From Nocardioides alpinus (GTDB taxonomy: Bacteria > Actinomycetota > Actinomycetes > Propionibacteriales > Nocardioidaceae), in contig NZ_FOKC01000014.1 of NCBI RefSeq assembly GCF_900112035.1, forward strand, positions 1 through 64,000: a stretch of 64,000 nt of DNA, written 5' to 3'. Positions 29,217 through 38,580 of this stretch are shown here, in pieces. The translations under genes were made by a program, and so were the position numbers. The notes under the pieces are model-generated. The model saw nothing but the letters and a program-made list of their open reading frames with translations. It had not been told where the DNA came from and made no database searches. How positions within the stretch are numbered: position 1 is the first letter of the stretch; every line of letters begins with the position of its first letter.

Positions 29217-29870
29217 TCAACGAGGCGCGTCGCCGAGGCCCTGCTGGGAGCCCAGTCCGGCCACCCCGTGCTCGACCACGCCGTCGGCCACCTGCTTCAT
29301 CGACAGGCGCAGGTCCATGGCGGTCTTCTGGATCCACCTGAACGCGTCGGGCTCGCTGAGACCGAGCTTCTCCTGGAGCACACCCTTGGCACGTTCGACC
29401 GACTTGCGGGTGGCCAGGGACTCCTGGAGGTCGGAGACCTCCTGCTCCAGGACGGCGATCTCGGCGTAGCGGCTGACGGCCATCTCGATGGCCGGCACGA
29501 GGTCACCGCGCTGGAACGGCTTCACGAGGTAGGCCATCGCGCCGGCGTCGCGGGCGCGCGCCACGAGGTCGCGCTGGGAGAAGGCGGTGAGGATCACGAC
29601 AGGTGCGATGCGCTCGGCGGCGATGGCCTCGGCGGCGGCGATGCCGTCCAGCACGGGCATCTTCACGTCGAGGATGACGAGGTCGGGGCGCAGCTCGCGC
29701 GCCAGGTCGATGGCCTTCTGGCCGTCACCGGCCTGGCCGACCACGTCGTACCCCTCCTCGCCGAGCATCTCGGCGAGGTCCATGCGGATCAGGGCCTCGT
29801 CCTCGGCGATCACCACACGGCGTACGCCGTCGGGCGTGGGGGCGGGGCTTGGGTCAACGGGCTGCGTCAC
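29217..29870 (-). CDS. pdtaR: Response regulator with ANTAR RNA-binding domain (PdtaR family)
   Basis: 217 residues from GTG 29870. Receiver domain (about 20-135) with phospho-acceptor Asp in DLVILDVKMPVLDG and the conserved Lys in YLVKPF; then a short coiled segment and a C-terminal ANTAR domain (about 155-210; SVERAKGVLQEKLGLSE...AFRWIQKTA). ANTAR regulators bind paired hairpins in mRNA leaders and prevent termination. The Mycobacterium PdtaR (Rv1626) gene lies in the same neighbourhood between pykA and polA, which supports orthology. Longer in-frame starts run through the tRNA-Leu gene and are rejected. The cognate kinase PdtaS is not in the window. Confidence 0.92.
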   Translation of the reverse strand: MTQPVDPSPAPTPDGVRRVVIAEDEALIRMDLAEMLGEEGYDVVGQAGDGQKAIDLARELRPDLVILDVKMPVLDGIAAAEAIAAERIAPVVILTAFSQRDLVARARDAGAMAYLVKPFQRGDLVPAIEMAVSRYAEIAVLEQEVSDLQESLATRKSVERAKGVLQEKLGLSEPDAFRWIQKTAMDLRLSMKQVADGVVEHGVAGLGSQQGLGDAPR

Positions 29871-29909
29871 GGGAGCAAGGCTAGTCGGGTACGGTTTCCC
29901 CGCTCCCGA

Positions 29910-29995
29910 GCCGGGTTGGCGGAATGGCAGACGCGATGGTCTCAAACACCATTGTCCGAAAGGGCGTGTGGGTTCGAATCCCACACCCGGCACCA
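29910..29995 (+). tRNA. tRNA-Leu(CAA)
   Basis: Acceptor stem GCCGGGT pairs with ACCCGGC, followed by A and an encoded CCA (29993-29995). The anticodon loop CTCAAAC gives anticodon CAA at 29943-29945, reading UUG. The long variable arm and GGTTCGAATCC T-arm are typical for Leu. It lies divergent to pdtaR and 3 nt before an HTH-LAGLIDADG gene. Confidence 0.96.
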
Positions 29996-29998
29996 GAA

Positions 29999-30817
29999 AT
30001 GTGCGCGACTGTCGGTGGGACCGACTGTGATGGAGACGTGCCCCACGTCTGTCCGCAGTCCGTCGTCGACAGCGCCCTCGCCGCCTCCTCCGACGGCATG
30101 CGCGATGCCGAGAACGCGGCATTGCACGGCGTCGCGGTCAAGACCATCCGACGATGGCGGAGGCTCTACCAGCGGCGCGGGCAGCAACGCGGGCAGCAGC
30201 ACCTCGCTCCCCCTTGCCCGCGATGTGACCAAGGCCCTCTGGACGTGGTTGCGTACGCCGAGCTGCTCGGGTGGTACCTGGGCGACGGGCACATCACGGA
30301 GGGCCGTCGGAGGGTCTTCAACCTGCATGTCGTCAACGACCAACGCTACGAGGACCTCAACCGCCACATCCTGGAGCTGATGCGCCGCGTCAAGCCGGGG
30401 TCACGGCCGCACACCCGACTCCAACCCGGCTGCGTCGTGTCGACCGTGTCCTGGAAGCACTGGCCCTGCCTCTTCCCGCAGCACGGCGCCGGTCGCAAGC
30501 ACGACCGCGACATCGTGCTCGAGCCCTGGCAGGCCGCGATCGTGACGGCGTACCCGGGTGACTTCCTGCGGGGCCTGTTCCACTCGGACGGCGCGCGCGT
30601 CAACAACTGGGCGACGCGAGTGGTTGCAGGCCAGAAACGCCGGTACGACTACCCGAGGTGGCAGTTCTCGAACCGGTCGGAGGACATCCTCGGACTGTGC
30701 GGTTGGGCTCTCGACCTCGCGGGGGTCGCCTGGCGACGCTCCGGGCCGTGGACCGTCTCCGTCTCCCGGAAGGAGGCTGTGGCCGCCCTCGACGACCTCA
30801 TCGGGCTCAAGTCGTGA
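29999..30817 (+). CDS. HTH / CPxC / LAGLIDADG-like DNA-binding protein
   Basis: 272 residues from ATG 29999. Order: a resolvase-type helix-turn-helix (about 25-58, with ALHGVAVKTIRRWRRLY), a CPRC zinc-knuckle-like pair (73-76), then a two-motif LAGLIDADG-like fold: ELLGWYLGDGHI (88-99) and DFLRGLFHSDGARVNN (188-203), with SKHWPCLFPQHG-like segment between (about 151-163). Similar stand-alone proteins are frequent in Streptomyces, usually called transcriptional regulators. The Asp in each motif fits a homing-endonuclease-derived fold, but nuclease activity is unproven. It begins 3 nt after the tRNA-Leu CCA, so it may share the tRNA transcript. GTG 30038 is another possible start. Convergent to pyk with an 18-nt gap. 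Confidence 0.75.
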   Translation: MCATVGGTDCDGDVPHVCPQSVVDSALAASSDGMRDAENAALHGVAVKTIRRWRRLYQRRGQQRGQQHLAPPCPRCDQGPLDVVAYAELLGWYLGDGHITEGRRRVFNLHVVNDQRYEDLNRHILELMRRVKPGSRPHTRLQPGCVVSTVSWKHWPCLFPQHGAGRKHDRDIVLEPWQAAIVTAYPGDFLRGLFHSDGARVNNWATRVVAGQKRRYDYPRWQFSNRSEDILGLCGWALDLAGVAWRRSGPWTVSVSRKEAVAALDDLIGLKS

Positions 30818-30835
30818 TGAGCCACGAGCAGCGGA

Positions 30836-32293
30836 TCAGCGAGGGCGCCGGTAGGCCGGGGCAGCCCCGTCGATCGCGTCGCCCATCCGGTGGATGCGCA
30901 GCGCGTTGGTGGAGCCGGGGATGCCGGGCGGGCTGCCCGCGATGATCACCACGAGGTCGCCCTTCTCGACGCGCCCGATGTGGATGAGCGCCTCGTCGAC
31001 CTGGCGCACCATCTCGTCGGTGTGCTCGACCTCCGCACCCTGGAAGGTCTCCACGCCCCACGTGAGGGCCAGCTGCGAGCGCGTACGGGCCTGCGGGGTG
31101 AACGCCAGCACGGGGATGGGGCCGCGGTAGCGCGAGAGCCGCTTGGCCGAGTCACCACTGACGGTGAAGGCGACGACGTACTTCGCACCCACCGACTCGG
31201 CGACCTCTGCCGCGGCCTTGGCGATGATGCCGCCGCGCGTGTGCGGGTTCCACGCGACCTGGGCCATGTGGCTGAGGCCGTGGTCCTCGGTGGAGGAGAT
31301 GATCCGGGCCATCGTCTCGACGGCGATGATGGGGTACTCCCCCACGCTCGTCTCGCCGGAGAGCATCACGGCGTCCGCGCCGTCGAGCACGGCGTTGGCC
31401 ACGTCGCTCGCCTCGGCGCGCGTCGGTGCGGGCGAGGTGATCATCGACTCGAGCATCTGGGTGGCGACGATGACGGGCTTGGCGTAGCGCCGGGCCTTGT
31501 CGATGATCAGCTTCTGGTGGATCGGCACGTCCTCGAGCGGGCACTCCACGCCGAGGTCACCGCGAGCCACCATGATGCCGTCGAAGGCATCCACGATCTC
31601 GTCGATGTTCTCGATGGCCTGCGGCTTCTCGATCTTGGCGATGATCGGCACGAAGATCTTCTCCTCGCGCATGATCGCGCGCACGTCCTCGGCGTCGGTC
31701 GCGCTGCGCACGAAGCTGAGGGCGATGAAGTCCACGCCGAGCTTGAGCGCCCAGCGCAGGTCCTCGGTGTCCTTGTCGGACAGGGCCGGGACGGACACGG
31801 CGACGCCGGGCAGGTTGATGCCCTTGTTGTTGGAGATCTTGCCGGCGACGACGACCTCGGTGACCACGTCGGTGTCGTCGACGGAGATGACCTTGAGGCG
31901 CACCTTGCCGTCGTCGATGAGCAGCGGGTCGCCGGCGTTCACGTCACCCGGCAGGCCCTTGTAGGTCGTACCGCACTGGTGCACGTCACCGACGACGTCG
32001 CGCGTGGTGATGGTGAACGTGGCGCCCTTCTTGAGCTTCACCGGCCCGTCACCGAAGGTCTCCAACCGGATCTTCGGACCCTGCAGGTCGGCGAAGATGC
32101 CGATCGCGTGTCCGGTGTCGTCGGACGCCTTGCGGACCAGGCGGTAGACCGCCTCGTGGTCGGCATAGGCGCCGTGGCTCATGTTGAGTCGGGCGACATC
32201 CATGCCCGCGTCCACCAGGGCTCGGATCCCCTCCGGCGAGTTCACCGCGGGGCCGAGGGTGCAGACGATCTTTGCTCTACGCACGTGCTTCAC
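30836..32293 (-). CDS. pyk: Pyruvate kinase
   Basis: 485 residues, full length. N-terminal AKIVCTLGPA, the K+/Mg2+ and substrate region AKIEKPQAIENIDEI, signature MVARGDLGVECPLEDVP (about 259-275), the B domain between, and the C-terminal allosteric domain with FTVSGDSAKRLSRYRGPIP. It converts phosphoenolpyruvate and ADP to pyruvate and ATP in glycolysis. Start is GTG 32293, or GTG 32284, which has GGGTGAAG just upstream and begins at the conserved part. Located next to pdtaR as in other actinobacteria. Confidence 0.96.
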   Translation of the reverse strand: MKHVRRAKIVCTLGPAVNSPEGIRALVDAGMDVARLNMSHGAYADHEAVYRLVRKASDDTGHAIGIFADLQGPKIRLETFGDGPVKLKKGATFTITTRDVVGDVHQCGTTYKGLPGDVNAGDPLLIDDGKVRLKVISVDDTDVVTEVVVAGKISNNKGINLPGVAVSVPALSDKDTEDLRWALKLGVDFIALSFVRSATDAEDVRAIMREEKIFVPIIAKIEKPQAIENIDEIVDAFDGIMVARGDLGVECPLEDVPIHQKLIIDKARRYAKPVIVATQMLESMITSPAPTRAEASDVANAVLDGADAVMLSGETSVGEYPIIAVETMARIISSTEDHGLSHMAQVAWNPHTRGGIIAKAAAEVAESVGAKYVVAFTVSGDSAKRLSRYRGPIPVLAFTPQARTRSQLALTWGVETFQGAEVEHTDEMVRQVDEALIHIGRVEKGDLVVIIAGSPPGIPGSTNALRIHRMGDAIDGAAPAYRRPR

Positions 32294-32340
32294 CCTATCG
32301 GATATTGGATCGTTCCAAGGAAGTACGTGTCCACGATGCG

Positions 32341-32386
32341 GGTGCGTGAGGCGGGTTCCGCGGCCGCAGGACCCGCCTCACGCACC
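32341..32386 (-). terminator. 16-bp hairpin after gltD
   Basis: A perfect 16-bp stem (32341-32356 with 32371-32386) and 14-nt loop begin 2 nt past the gltD stop. It separates gltBD from pyk, which is transcribed in the same direction. Confidence 0.75.
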
Positions 32387-32388
32387 GC

Positions 32389-33846
32389 TCACACCACGAG
32401 CGGGCGTTCGTGCGGCTTGATCGGTGCCGGGAGTGTCGTCGAGCCGGTGAGGTAGGCGTCCACGGCAGCGGCCGCGCTGCGGCCCTCCGCGATCGCCCAG
32501 ACGATCAACGACTGGCCGCGACCCACGTCGCCGGCGACGTAGACGCCGGGCACCGAGGCGGCGTACGACTCGTCGCGGCGCACGTTGCCGCGCTCGTCGA
32601 GGTCCACGCCGAGCTGGTCGATGAGGCCCTCCTTCTCCGGACCGACGAAGCCCATCGCGAGGAGCACCAGCTGCGCCGGGATCTCCCGCTCCGTGCCCTC
32701 GACGGGCTGGAACTTCGCGTCGACCTCGACGAGGCGCAGCGACGCCACGTTGCCGTCGGCGTCACCGACGAACTCCTGGGTCGAGACGGCGTACATCCGG
32801 TCGCCGCCCTCCTCGTGCGCCGAGGAGACCTTGAACGTCATCGGGTAGGTCGGCCACGGCTGGCCCGAAGGCCGGTCCTCACCGGGCCGCGGCATGATCT
32901 CGAGCTGGGTGATCGAACGCGCGCCCTGGCGCGTCGACGTGCCGAGGCAGTCCGCACCGGTGTCGCCGCCGCCGATGATCACGACGTCCTTGCCGGTGGC
33001 GAGGATCTGGCCCTCCACCTCCTCGCCGAGCGAGGTGCGGTTGGCCTGGGGCAGGAACTCCATCGCCTGGTGGATGCCACCGAGCTCGCGTCCCGTCGCC
33101 GGGAGGTCGCGGGCCGCAGTGGCGCCCATCGCGAGGACGACCGCGTCGTAGCGACCGAGCAGCTGGTCGCCGGTCAGGTCACCGCCGACGTCGACACCGG
33201 CGCGGAAGACCGTGCCCTCGCGGCGCATCTGGTCGAGGCGCCGGTCGAGGTGCTTCTTCTCCATCTTGAACTCGGGGATGCCGTAGCGCATCAGCCCACC
33301 GATCTTGTCGGCGCGCTCGTAGACCGCGACCGTGTGACCGGCGCGCGTGAGCTGCTGGGCGGCCGCGAGCCCGGCAGGACCGGAGCCGATCACGGCGACC
33401 GTCTTGCCGGAGAGCCACTCCGGCGGCTGCGGACGTACGTAGCCCGAGCCCCACGCGCGGTCGATGATCGAGACCTCGACGTTCTTGATCGTCACCGGGT
33501 CCTGGTTGATGCCGAGGACGCAGGCCGTCTCGCACGGTGCCGGGCACAGCCGCCCGGTGAACTCCGGGAAGTTGTTGGTCGCGTGGAGGCGGTCCATCGC
33601 GCCGTCCCAGTCGTCGCGCCAGACCAGGTCGTTCCACTCCGGGATGATGTTGCCCAGCGGGCACCCCTGGTGGCAGAACGGGATGCCGCAGTCCATGCAG
33701 CGACCGGCCTGCGTGGTGATGATCGGCAGCAGGGCGCGACCGATGCCGTCGGGGTAGACCTCGTCCCAGTCCTGGACGCGCTCGGCGACGTCGCGCCGCG
33801 AGGCGACCTCGCGGCCGTGCTTCAAGAAGCCCTTCGGGTCAGCCAT
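32389..33846 (-). CDS. gltD: Glutamate synthase (NADPH) small subunit
   Basis: 485 residues. N-terminal Fe-S domain with CMDCGIPFCHQGCPLGN (about 48-64), FAD site VIGSGPAGLAAAQQL (about 151-165), NADPH site IIGGGDTGADC (about 290-300) and the C-terminal VYVAGDVGRGQSLIVWA. It passes electrons from NADPH to GltB. ATG 33846 is chosen with AGGAAGG upstream; an in-frame GTG at 33855 adds three residues. It follows gltB by 35 nt. Confidence 0.96.
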   Translation of the reverse strand: MADPKGFLKHGREVASRRDVAERVQDWDEVYPDGIGRALLPIITTQAGRCMDCGIPFCHQGCPLGNIIPEWNDLVWRDDWDGAMDRLHATNNFPEFTGRLCPAPCETACVLGINQDPVTIKNVEVSIIDRAWGSGYVRPQPPEWLSGKTVAVIGSGPAGLAAAQQLTRAGHTVAVYERADKIGGLMRYGIPEFKMEKKHLDRRLDQMRREGTVFRAGVDVGGDLTGDQLLGRYDAVVLAMGATAARDLPATGRELGGIHQAMEFLPQANRTSLGEEVEGQILATGKDVVIIGGGDTGADCLGTSTRQGARSITQLEIMPRPGEDRPSGQPWPTYPMTFKVSSAHEEGGDRMYAVSTQEFVGDADGNVASLRLVEVDAKFQPVEGTEREIPAQLVLLAMGFVGPEKEGLIDQLGVDLDERGNVRRDESYAASVPGVYVAGDVGRGQSLIVWAIAEGRSAAAAVDAYLTGSTTLPAPIKPHERPLVV

Positions 33847-33881
33847 GGTGGCCACCTTCCTGCGGGGTGGGTGGAGTGCGC

Positions 33882-36800
33882 TCAGCCATGGAGGACCTCC
33901 ATGATCCGGGCGTTCGCCTGGTCCTCGTCGAGCCCCTCCTCGAGGGCCTCGTCGCGGGCAGCCAGCACCCGCTTGAAGTCGCTCGGCATCACCTCGGTGA
34001 AGCGCGCCAGCGACGTGTCCCAGTCCTCGAGCAGCGCGGTGGCGACGGCGGACCCGGTCTCCTCCGCGTGCTGCTCGACCAGGGTCCTGAGCTCGTCGGC
34101 CGCCTTGCCGGTGACCGGGGCGAGCTCGACCATCTCGGGGTTGACCCGTGCCTCGTCGAGGTCGAGCACGAAGGCGTAGCCACCGGACATGCCGGCCGCG
34201 ACGTTGCGCCCGGTCGGCCCGAGCACCACGACGACGCCGCCGGTCATGTACTCGCAGGCGTGGTCGCCGACGCCCTCGACGACGGCGCTCGCACCCGAGT
34301 TGCGGACGCAGAACCGCTCGCCCACGCGGCCGCTCAGGAAGAGCTGCCCTGAGGTGGCGCCGTAGCCGATCGTGTTGCCGGCGATGATCTGCTCGGCAGC
34401 CTCGAAGGTGGACGCCCGGTCGGGACGCACGACGAGCCGTCCTCCGGAGAGGCCCTTGCCGACGTAGTCGTTGGCGTCGCCCTCGAGCCGCAGGGTGATG
34501 CCGCGCGGCAGGAAGGCGCCGAACGACTGGCCCGCCGAGCCGGTGAGGGTGATGTCGATGGTGCCCTCGGGCAGACCCTCACCGCGGTAGCGCTTGGTGA
34601 CCTCGTGGCCGAGCATCGTGCCGACCGTGCGGTTGACGTTGCGGATGGCGACCTGTGCGCGCACCGGCTCGCCCGACTCCAGGGCCGGGGCAGCGATGGC
34701 GATCAGCTCGTTGTCGAGCGCCTTGTCGAGACCGTGGTCCTGGGTCCTGGTGTTGCGCAGGTCCTGGTCGGCGAACTGGCCGAACTCACCGTGGCGCGAG
34801 GCCTGGTGGAGGATCGGCGTCAGGTCGAGACCGGAGGCCTTCCAGTGGTCGATCGCCTCGGCGATGTCGAGGGTGCCGACCTGGCCGACCGCCTCGGCGA
34901 TGCTCCGGAAGCCCAGCTCCGCCAGCAGCTCGCGGACCTCCTGGGCGATGAACTCGAAGAAGTTCACGATGTAGTCGGCCTGGCCGCTGAACCGCTCGCG
35001 CAGCACCGGGTTCTGCGTCGCCACTCCCACCGGGCAGGTGTCGAGGTGGCAGACCCGCATCATGATGCAGCCGCTGACGACCAGCGGCGCGGTGGCGAAG
35101 CCGAACTCCTCGGCCCCGAGGAGCGCCGCGATGATCACGTCGCGCCCGGTCTTGAGCTGGCCGTCGGCCTGCACCACGATCCGGTCGCGCAGGCCGTTGA
35201 GCAGCAGCGTCTGCTGGGTCTCGGCGAGGCCGAGCTCCCACGGACCGCCCGCGTGCTTGAGCGACGTGAGCGGCGACGCACCCGTGCCGCCGTCGTGCCC
35301 GGAGACGAGCACGACGTCCGCGTGGGCCTTGGAGACCCCGGCCGCGACCGTGCCGATGCCGACCTCGGACACCAGCTTGACGTGGACCCGCGCCGACGGG
35401 TTGGCGTTCTTGAGGTCGTGGATCAGCTGGGCGAGGTCCTCGATCGAGTAGATGTCGTGGTGCGGCGGCGGGCTGATCAGGCCTACGCCCGGCGTCGAGT
35501 GCCGCGTCTTGGCGACCCACGGGTAGACCTTGTGGCCGGGCAGCTGGCCGCCCTCGCCGGGCTTGGCGCCCTGCGCCATCTTGATCTGGATGTCGTCGGC
35601 GTTGGTGAGGTACTCGGACGTGACGCCGAAGCGACCCGAGGCGACCTGCTTGATCGACGAGCGGCGCTCGGGGTCGTACAACCGGTCGGAGTCCTCGCCG
35701 CCCTCGCCGGTGTTGGACTTGCCGCCCAGGCGGTTCATCGCGATCGCGAGGGTCTCGTGCGCCTCCTGGCTGATCGAGCCGTAGGACATCGCGCCGGTCG
35801 AGAAGCGCTTCACGATGTCGGAGACCGACTCGACCTCGTCGATGTCGACGGGCTCGCGGACGTCGCCCCTGAACGTGAAGAGTCCCCGCAGGGTCATCAG
35901 TCGCTGCGACTGCTGGTTGACCCGGTCGGTGTACTGCTTGAAGACGTCGTAGCTGCCGGTGCGCGTCGAGTGCTGCAACCGGAAGACCGTCTCGGGGTCG
36001 AAGAGGTGCGGCTCACCCTCGCGGCGCCACTGGTACTCGCCACCGATCGTCAGCTCGCGGTGCGCGGGCGCGATTCCACCGCGGGGGTACGCCACCGCGT
36101 GGCGGCGGGCGACCTCCTCGGCGATCGTGCCGAGCGCGATCCCGCCGAGCTTGGAGGTCGTACCGGTGAAGTACTTCTCGATGACGCCCTGGGACAGTCC
36201 GACGGACTCGAAGATCTTGGCGCCGGTGTAGGACGCGACGGTGGAGACGCCCATCTTGGACATCACCTTGAGCACGCCCTTGCCGAGCGCCTTGATCAGG
36301 TTGGCGACGGCCTTCTCGGGGTCGACCTTGACGTAGTAGGCCTCGCGGGCGAGGTCCTCGACGGACTCCATCGCGAGGTAGGGGTTGACCGCCGCCGCGC
36401 CGTAGCCGACCAGCAGGGCGACGTGGTGGACCTCGCGGACGTCGCCGGCCTCGACCAGCATCCCGACCTGGGTGCGGGTCTTCTCGCGGACCAGGTGGTG
36501 GTGGACGGCGCCCGTCAGCAGCAGCGACGGGATCGGTGCCAGGTCGGCGGTGGAGTGCCGGTCGGAGAGCACGATGATCCGCGCGCCCTCGGCGATGGCG
36601 GCGGACACCTCTGCACACAGCTCGTCGAGTCGCGTGGCCAGGGCCTCCCCTCCCCCGGCGACGTCGTAGAGCCCGCGCACGATGTGGACCTGGAAGCCCG
36701 GCATGTCGCCGTTGCGGTTGATGTGACGGATCTTGGCCAGGTCGTCGTTGGAGAAGACCGGGAACGGCAGCACGATCTGGCGACACGACGCGGGCGTCGG

Positions 36801-38444
36801 CTCGAGCAGGTTGGCCTCGGGTCCGATCGAACCGGCCAGCGACGTCACCAGCTCCTCGCGGATCGCATCGAGCGGCGGGTTGGTCACCTGCGCGAACAGC
36901 TGCGAGAAGTAGTCGAACAGCAGGCGCGGCTTGTCGCTGAGGGCAGCGATCGGGGTGTCGGTGCCCATCGAGCCGAGCGCCTCACCGCCCGTGTTGGCCA
37001 TCGGGCTCAGCAGGACCCGCAGCTCCTCCTCGGTGTAGCCGAAGATCTGCTGGCGGCGGGTGACCGAGGCGTGCGTGTGCACGATGTGCTCGGGGTCGTC
37101 GACGTCGTCGAGGTGGACGAGGCCGGCGTGCAGCCACTCGTCGTAGGGCTGCTCGGCAGCGAGCTGGCCCTTGATCTCCTCGTCCTCGATGATCCGGTGC
37201 TCCTCGGTGTCCACGAGGAACATCCGGCCCGGCTGCAGCCGGCCCTTGCGGACCACGGTCGCCGGGTCGAGGTCGAGCACGCCGACCTCGGAGGCGAGGA
37301 CGACGAGTCCGTCGTCGGTGACCCAGTAGCGCGAGGGGCGCAGGCCGTTGCGGTCCAGCACGGCGCCGATCTGGGTGCCGTCGGTGAACACGACGCAGGC
37401 GGGTCCGTCCCACGGCTCCATCAGCGTCGAGTGGAACTCGTAGAACGCCCGGCGCTGGGCGTCCATCTCGCGGTGGTTCTCCCACGCCTCGGGAATCATC
37501 ATCAGCACGGCGTGCGGCAGCGACCGGCCGCCGAGGTGCAGCAGCTCGAGGACCTCGTCGAAGGACGCCGAGTCCGAGGCTCCGGGCGTGCAGATCGGGA
37601 AGAGGCGCTCGAGGTCGCCGGGGATCAGGTCGCTCTCCAGCAGGGCCTCGCGCGCCCGCATCCAGTTGCGGTTCCCCATCACGGTGTTGATCTCGCCGTT
37701 GTGGGCGATGAACCGGAACGGGTGGGCCAGCGGCCAGCTCGGGAAGGTGTTGGTCGAGAAGCGGGAGTGCACGACCGCCATGGCCGAGGCGACGCGCTCG
37801 TCGGTCAGGTCGGGGAAGACCTGGTCGAGCTGGTCGGTGGTGAGCATGCCCTTGTAGGCCAGCGTCCGCGAGGACAGCGACGGGAAGTAGACGTCGGTCT
37901 CGGACTCGGCGCGCTTGCGCAGGCAGAAGGCCAGGCGCTCGAGGCCCATGCCGGTCACGCGCGAGCCCCGGCCGGACACGAAGAGCTGGGCGAACGACGG
38001 CATGACGCTGCGTGCGGTGGCGCCCAGGGTCGAGTCGTCGACCGGGACCTCGCGCCACCCGAGGACGGCCAGGCCCTCCTCGTCGGCGATCTCCTCGATG
38101 CGACGGCGGGTGGCGGCGACGTGGTCGGCGTCGCCGGGCAGGAACGCGGTGCCGACGGCGTACGCCCGGGCCGGGGGCAGCTCGAACTCGGTGACCGCGC
38201 GCAGGAACGCGTCCGGCACCTGGAGCAGGATCCCGGCACCGTCGCCGGAGTTGACCTCGGCGCCGGCGGCACCGCGGTGGTCGAGGTTGCGCAGGGCGGT
38301 GAGGGCCTTGGCCACGATGTCGTGGCTCGCCTCGCCGGTCAGGGTCGCCACCATGGCGACGCCACAGGCGTCCTTCTCGTGACGCGGGTCGTAGAGACCC
38401 TGCGGCGGTGGGAAGTTCGGCGGGAACGCGTGCGTCGAAGACAC
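33882..38444 (-). CDS. gltB: Glutamate synthase (NADPH) large subunit
   Basis: 1520 residues, the full length of the alpha subunit. The class II glutaminase nucleophile is Cys27 in KDACGVAMVA, so a 26-residue propeptide should be removed. Then the central domain, the FMN/synthase domain (GAMSYGSISQEAHETLAIAM, about 890; KPGEGGQLPG, about 965), the 3Fe-4S Cys cluster in CIMMRVCHLDTCPVG (about 1130-1145), and the C-terminal GXGXG beta-helix. It makes two glutamate from glutamine and 2-oxoglutarate with GltD. A 136-nt gap to the lgt end holds its promoter; no GlnR box could be recognised. Confidence 0.97.
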   Translation of the reverse strand: MSSTHAFPPNFPPPQGLYDPRHEKDACGVAMVATLTGEASHDIVAKALTALRNLDHRGAAGAEVNSGDGAGILLQVPDAFLRAVTEFELPPARAYAVGTAFLPGDADHVAATRRRIEEIADEEGLAVLGWREVPVDDSTLGATARSVMPSFAQLFVSGRGSRVTGMGLERLAFCLRKRAESETDVYFPSLSSRTLAYKGMLTTDQLDQVFPDLTDERVASAMAVVHSRFSTNTFPSWPLAHPFRFIAHNGEINTVMGNRNWMRAREALLESDLIPGDLERLFPICTPGASDSASFDEVLELLHLGGRSLPHAVLMMIPEAWENHREMDAQRRAFYEFHSTLMEPWDGPACVVFTDGTQIGAVLDRNGLRPSRYWVTDDGLVVLASEVGVLDLDPATVVRKGRLQPGRMFLVDTEEHRIIEDEEIKGQLAAEQPYDEWLHAGLVHLDDVDDPEHIVHTHASVTRRQQIFGYTEEELRVLLSPMANTGGEALGSMGTDTPIAALSDKPRLLFDYFSQLFAQVTNPPLDAIREELVTSLAGSIGPEANLLEPTPASCRQIVLPFPVFSNDDLAKIRHINRNGDMPGFQVHIVRGLYDVAGGGEALATRLDELCAEVSAAIAEGARIIVLSDRHSTADLAPIPSLLLTGAVHHHLVREKTRTQVGMLVEAGDVREVHHVALLVGYGAAAVNPYLAMESVEDLAREAYYVKVDPEKAVANLIKALGKGVLKVMSKMGVSTVASYTGAKIFESVGLSQGVIEKYFTGTTSKLGGIALGTIAEEVARRHAVAYPRGGIAPAHRELTIGGEYQWRREGEPHLFDPETVFRLQHSTRTGSYDVFKQYTDRVNQQSQRLMTLRGLFTFRGDVREPVDIDEVESVSDIVKRFSTGAMSYGSISQEAHETLAIAMNRLGGKSNTGEGGEDSDRLYDPERRSSIKQVASGRFGVTSEYLTNADDIQIKMAQGAKPGEGGQLPGHKVYPWVAKTRHSTPGVGLISPPPHHDIYSIEDLAQLIHDLKNANPSARVHVKLVSEVGIGTVAAGVSKAHADVVLVSGHDGGTGASPLTSLKHAGGPWELGLAETQQTLLLNGLRDRIVVQADGQLKTGRDVIIAALLGAEEFGFATAPLVVSGCIMMRVCHLDTCPVGVATQNPVLRERFSGQADYIVNFFEFIAQEVRELLAELGFRSIAEAVGQVGTLDIAEAIDHWKASGLDLTPILHQASRHGEFGQFADQDLRNTRTQDHGLDKALDNELIAIAAPALESGEPVRAQVAIRNVNRTVGTMLGHEVTKRYRGEGLPEGTIDITLTGSAGQSFGAFLPRGITLRLEGDANDYVGKGLSGGRLVVRPDRASTFEAAEQIIAGNTIGYGATSGQLFLSGRVGERFCVRNSGASAVVEGVGDHACEYMTGGVVVVLGPTGRNVAAGMSGGYAFVLDLDEARVNPEMVELAPVTGKAADELRTLVEQHAEETGSAVATALLEDWDTSLARFTEVMPSDFKRVLAARDEALEEGLDEDQANARIMEVLHG

Positions 38445-38580
38445 TGGTTCTCCCGTCGTCGTCTCAGCATTGCGGGCACAGGGCCCGGCCGTGCTGGGGG
38501 GTGGGCGTTACCGCTGGGGACGACGTTGGCCCGAGCGAGACGGAATCTATCACCGGCCGTCCGCGCGGGGTGCCCGTGTT

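Noticed and set aside
29871..30122. Longer N-terminus for PdtaR through the tRNA-Leu gene
   Set aside because: It would translate the antisense of a tRNA; GTG 29870 gives a normal receiver-ANTAR protein.
30890..32455. Open plus-strand frame opposite pyk
   Set aside because: Antisense shadow; the pyruvate kinase on the minus strand has all family motifs.
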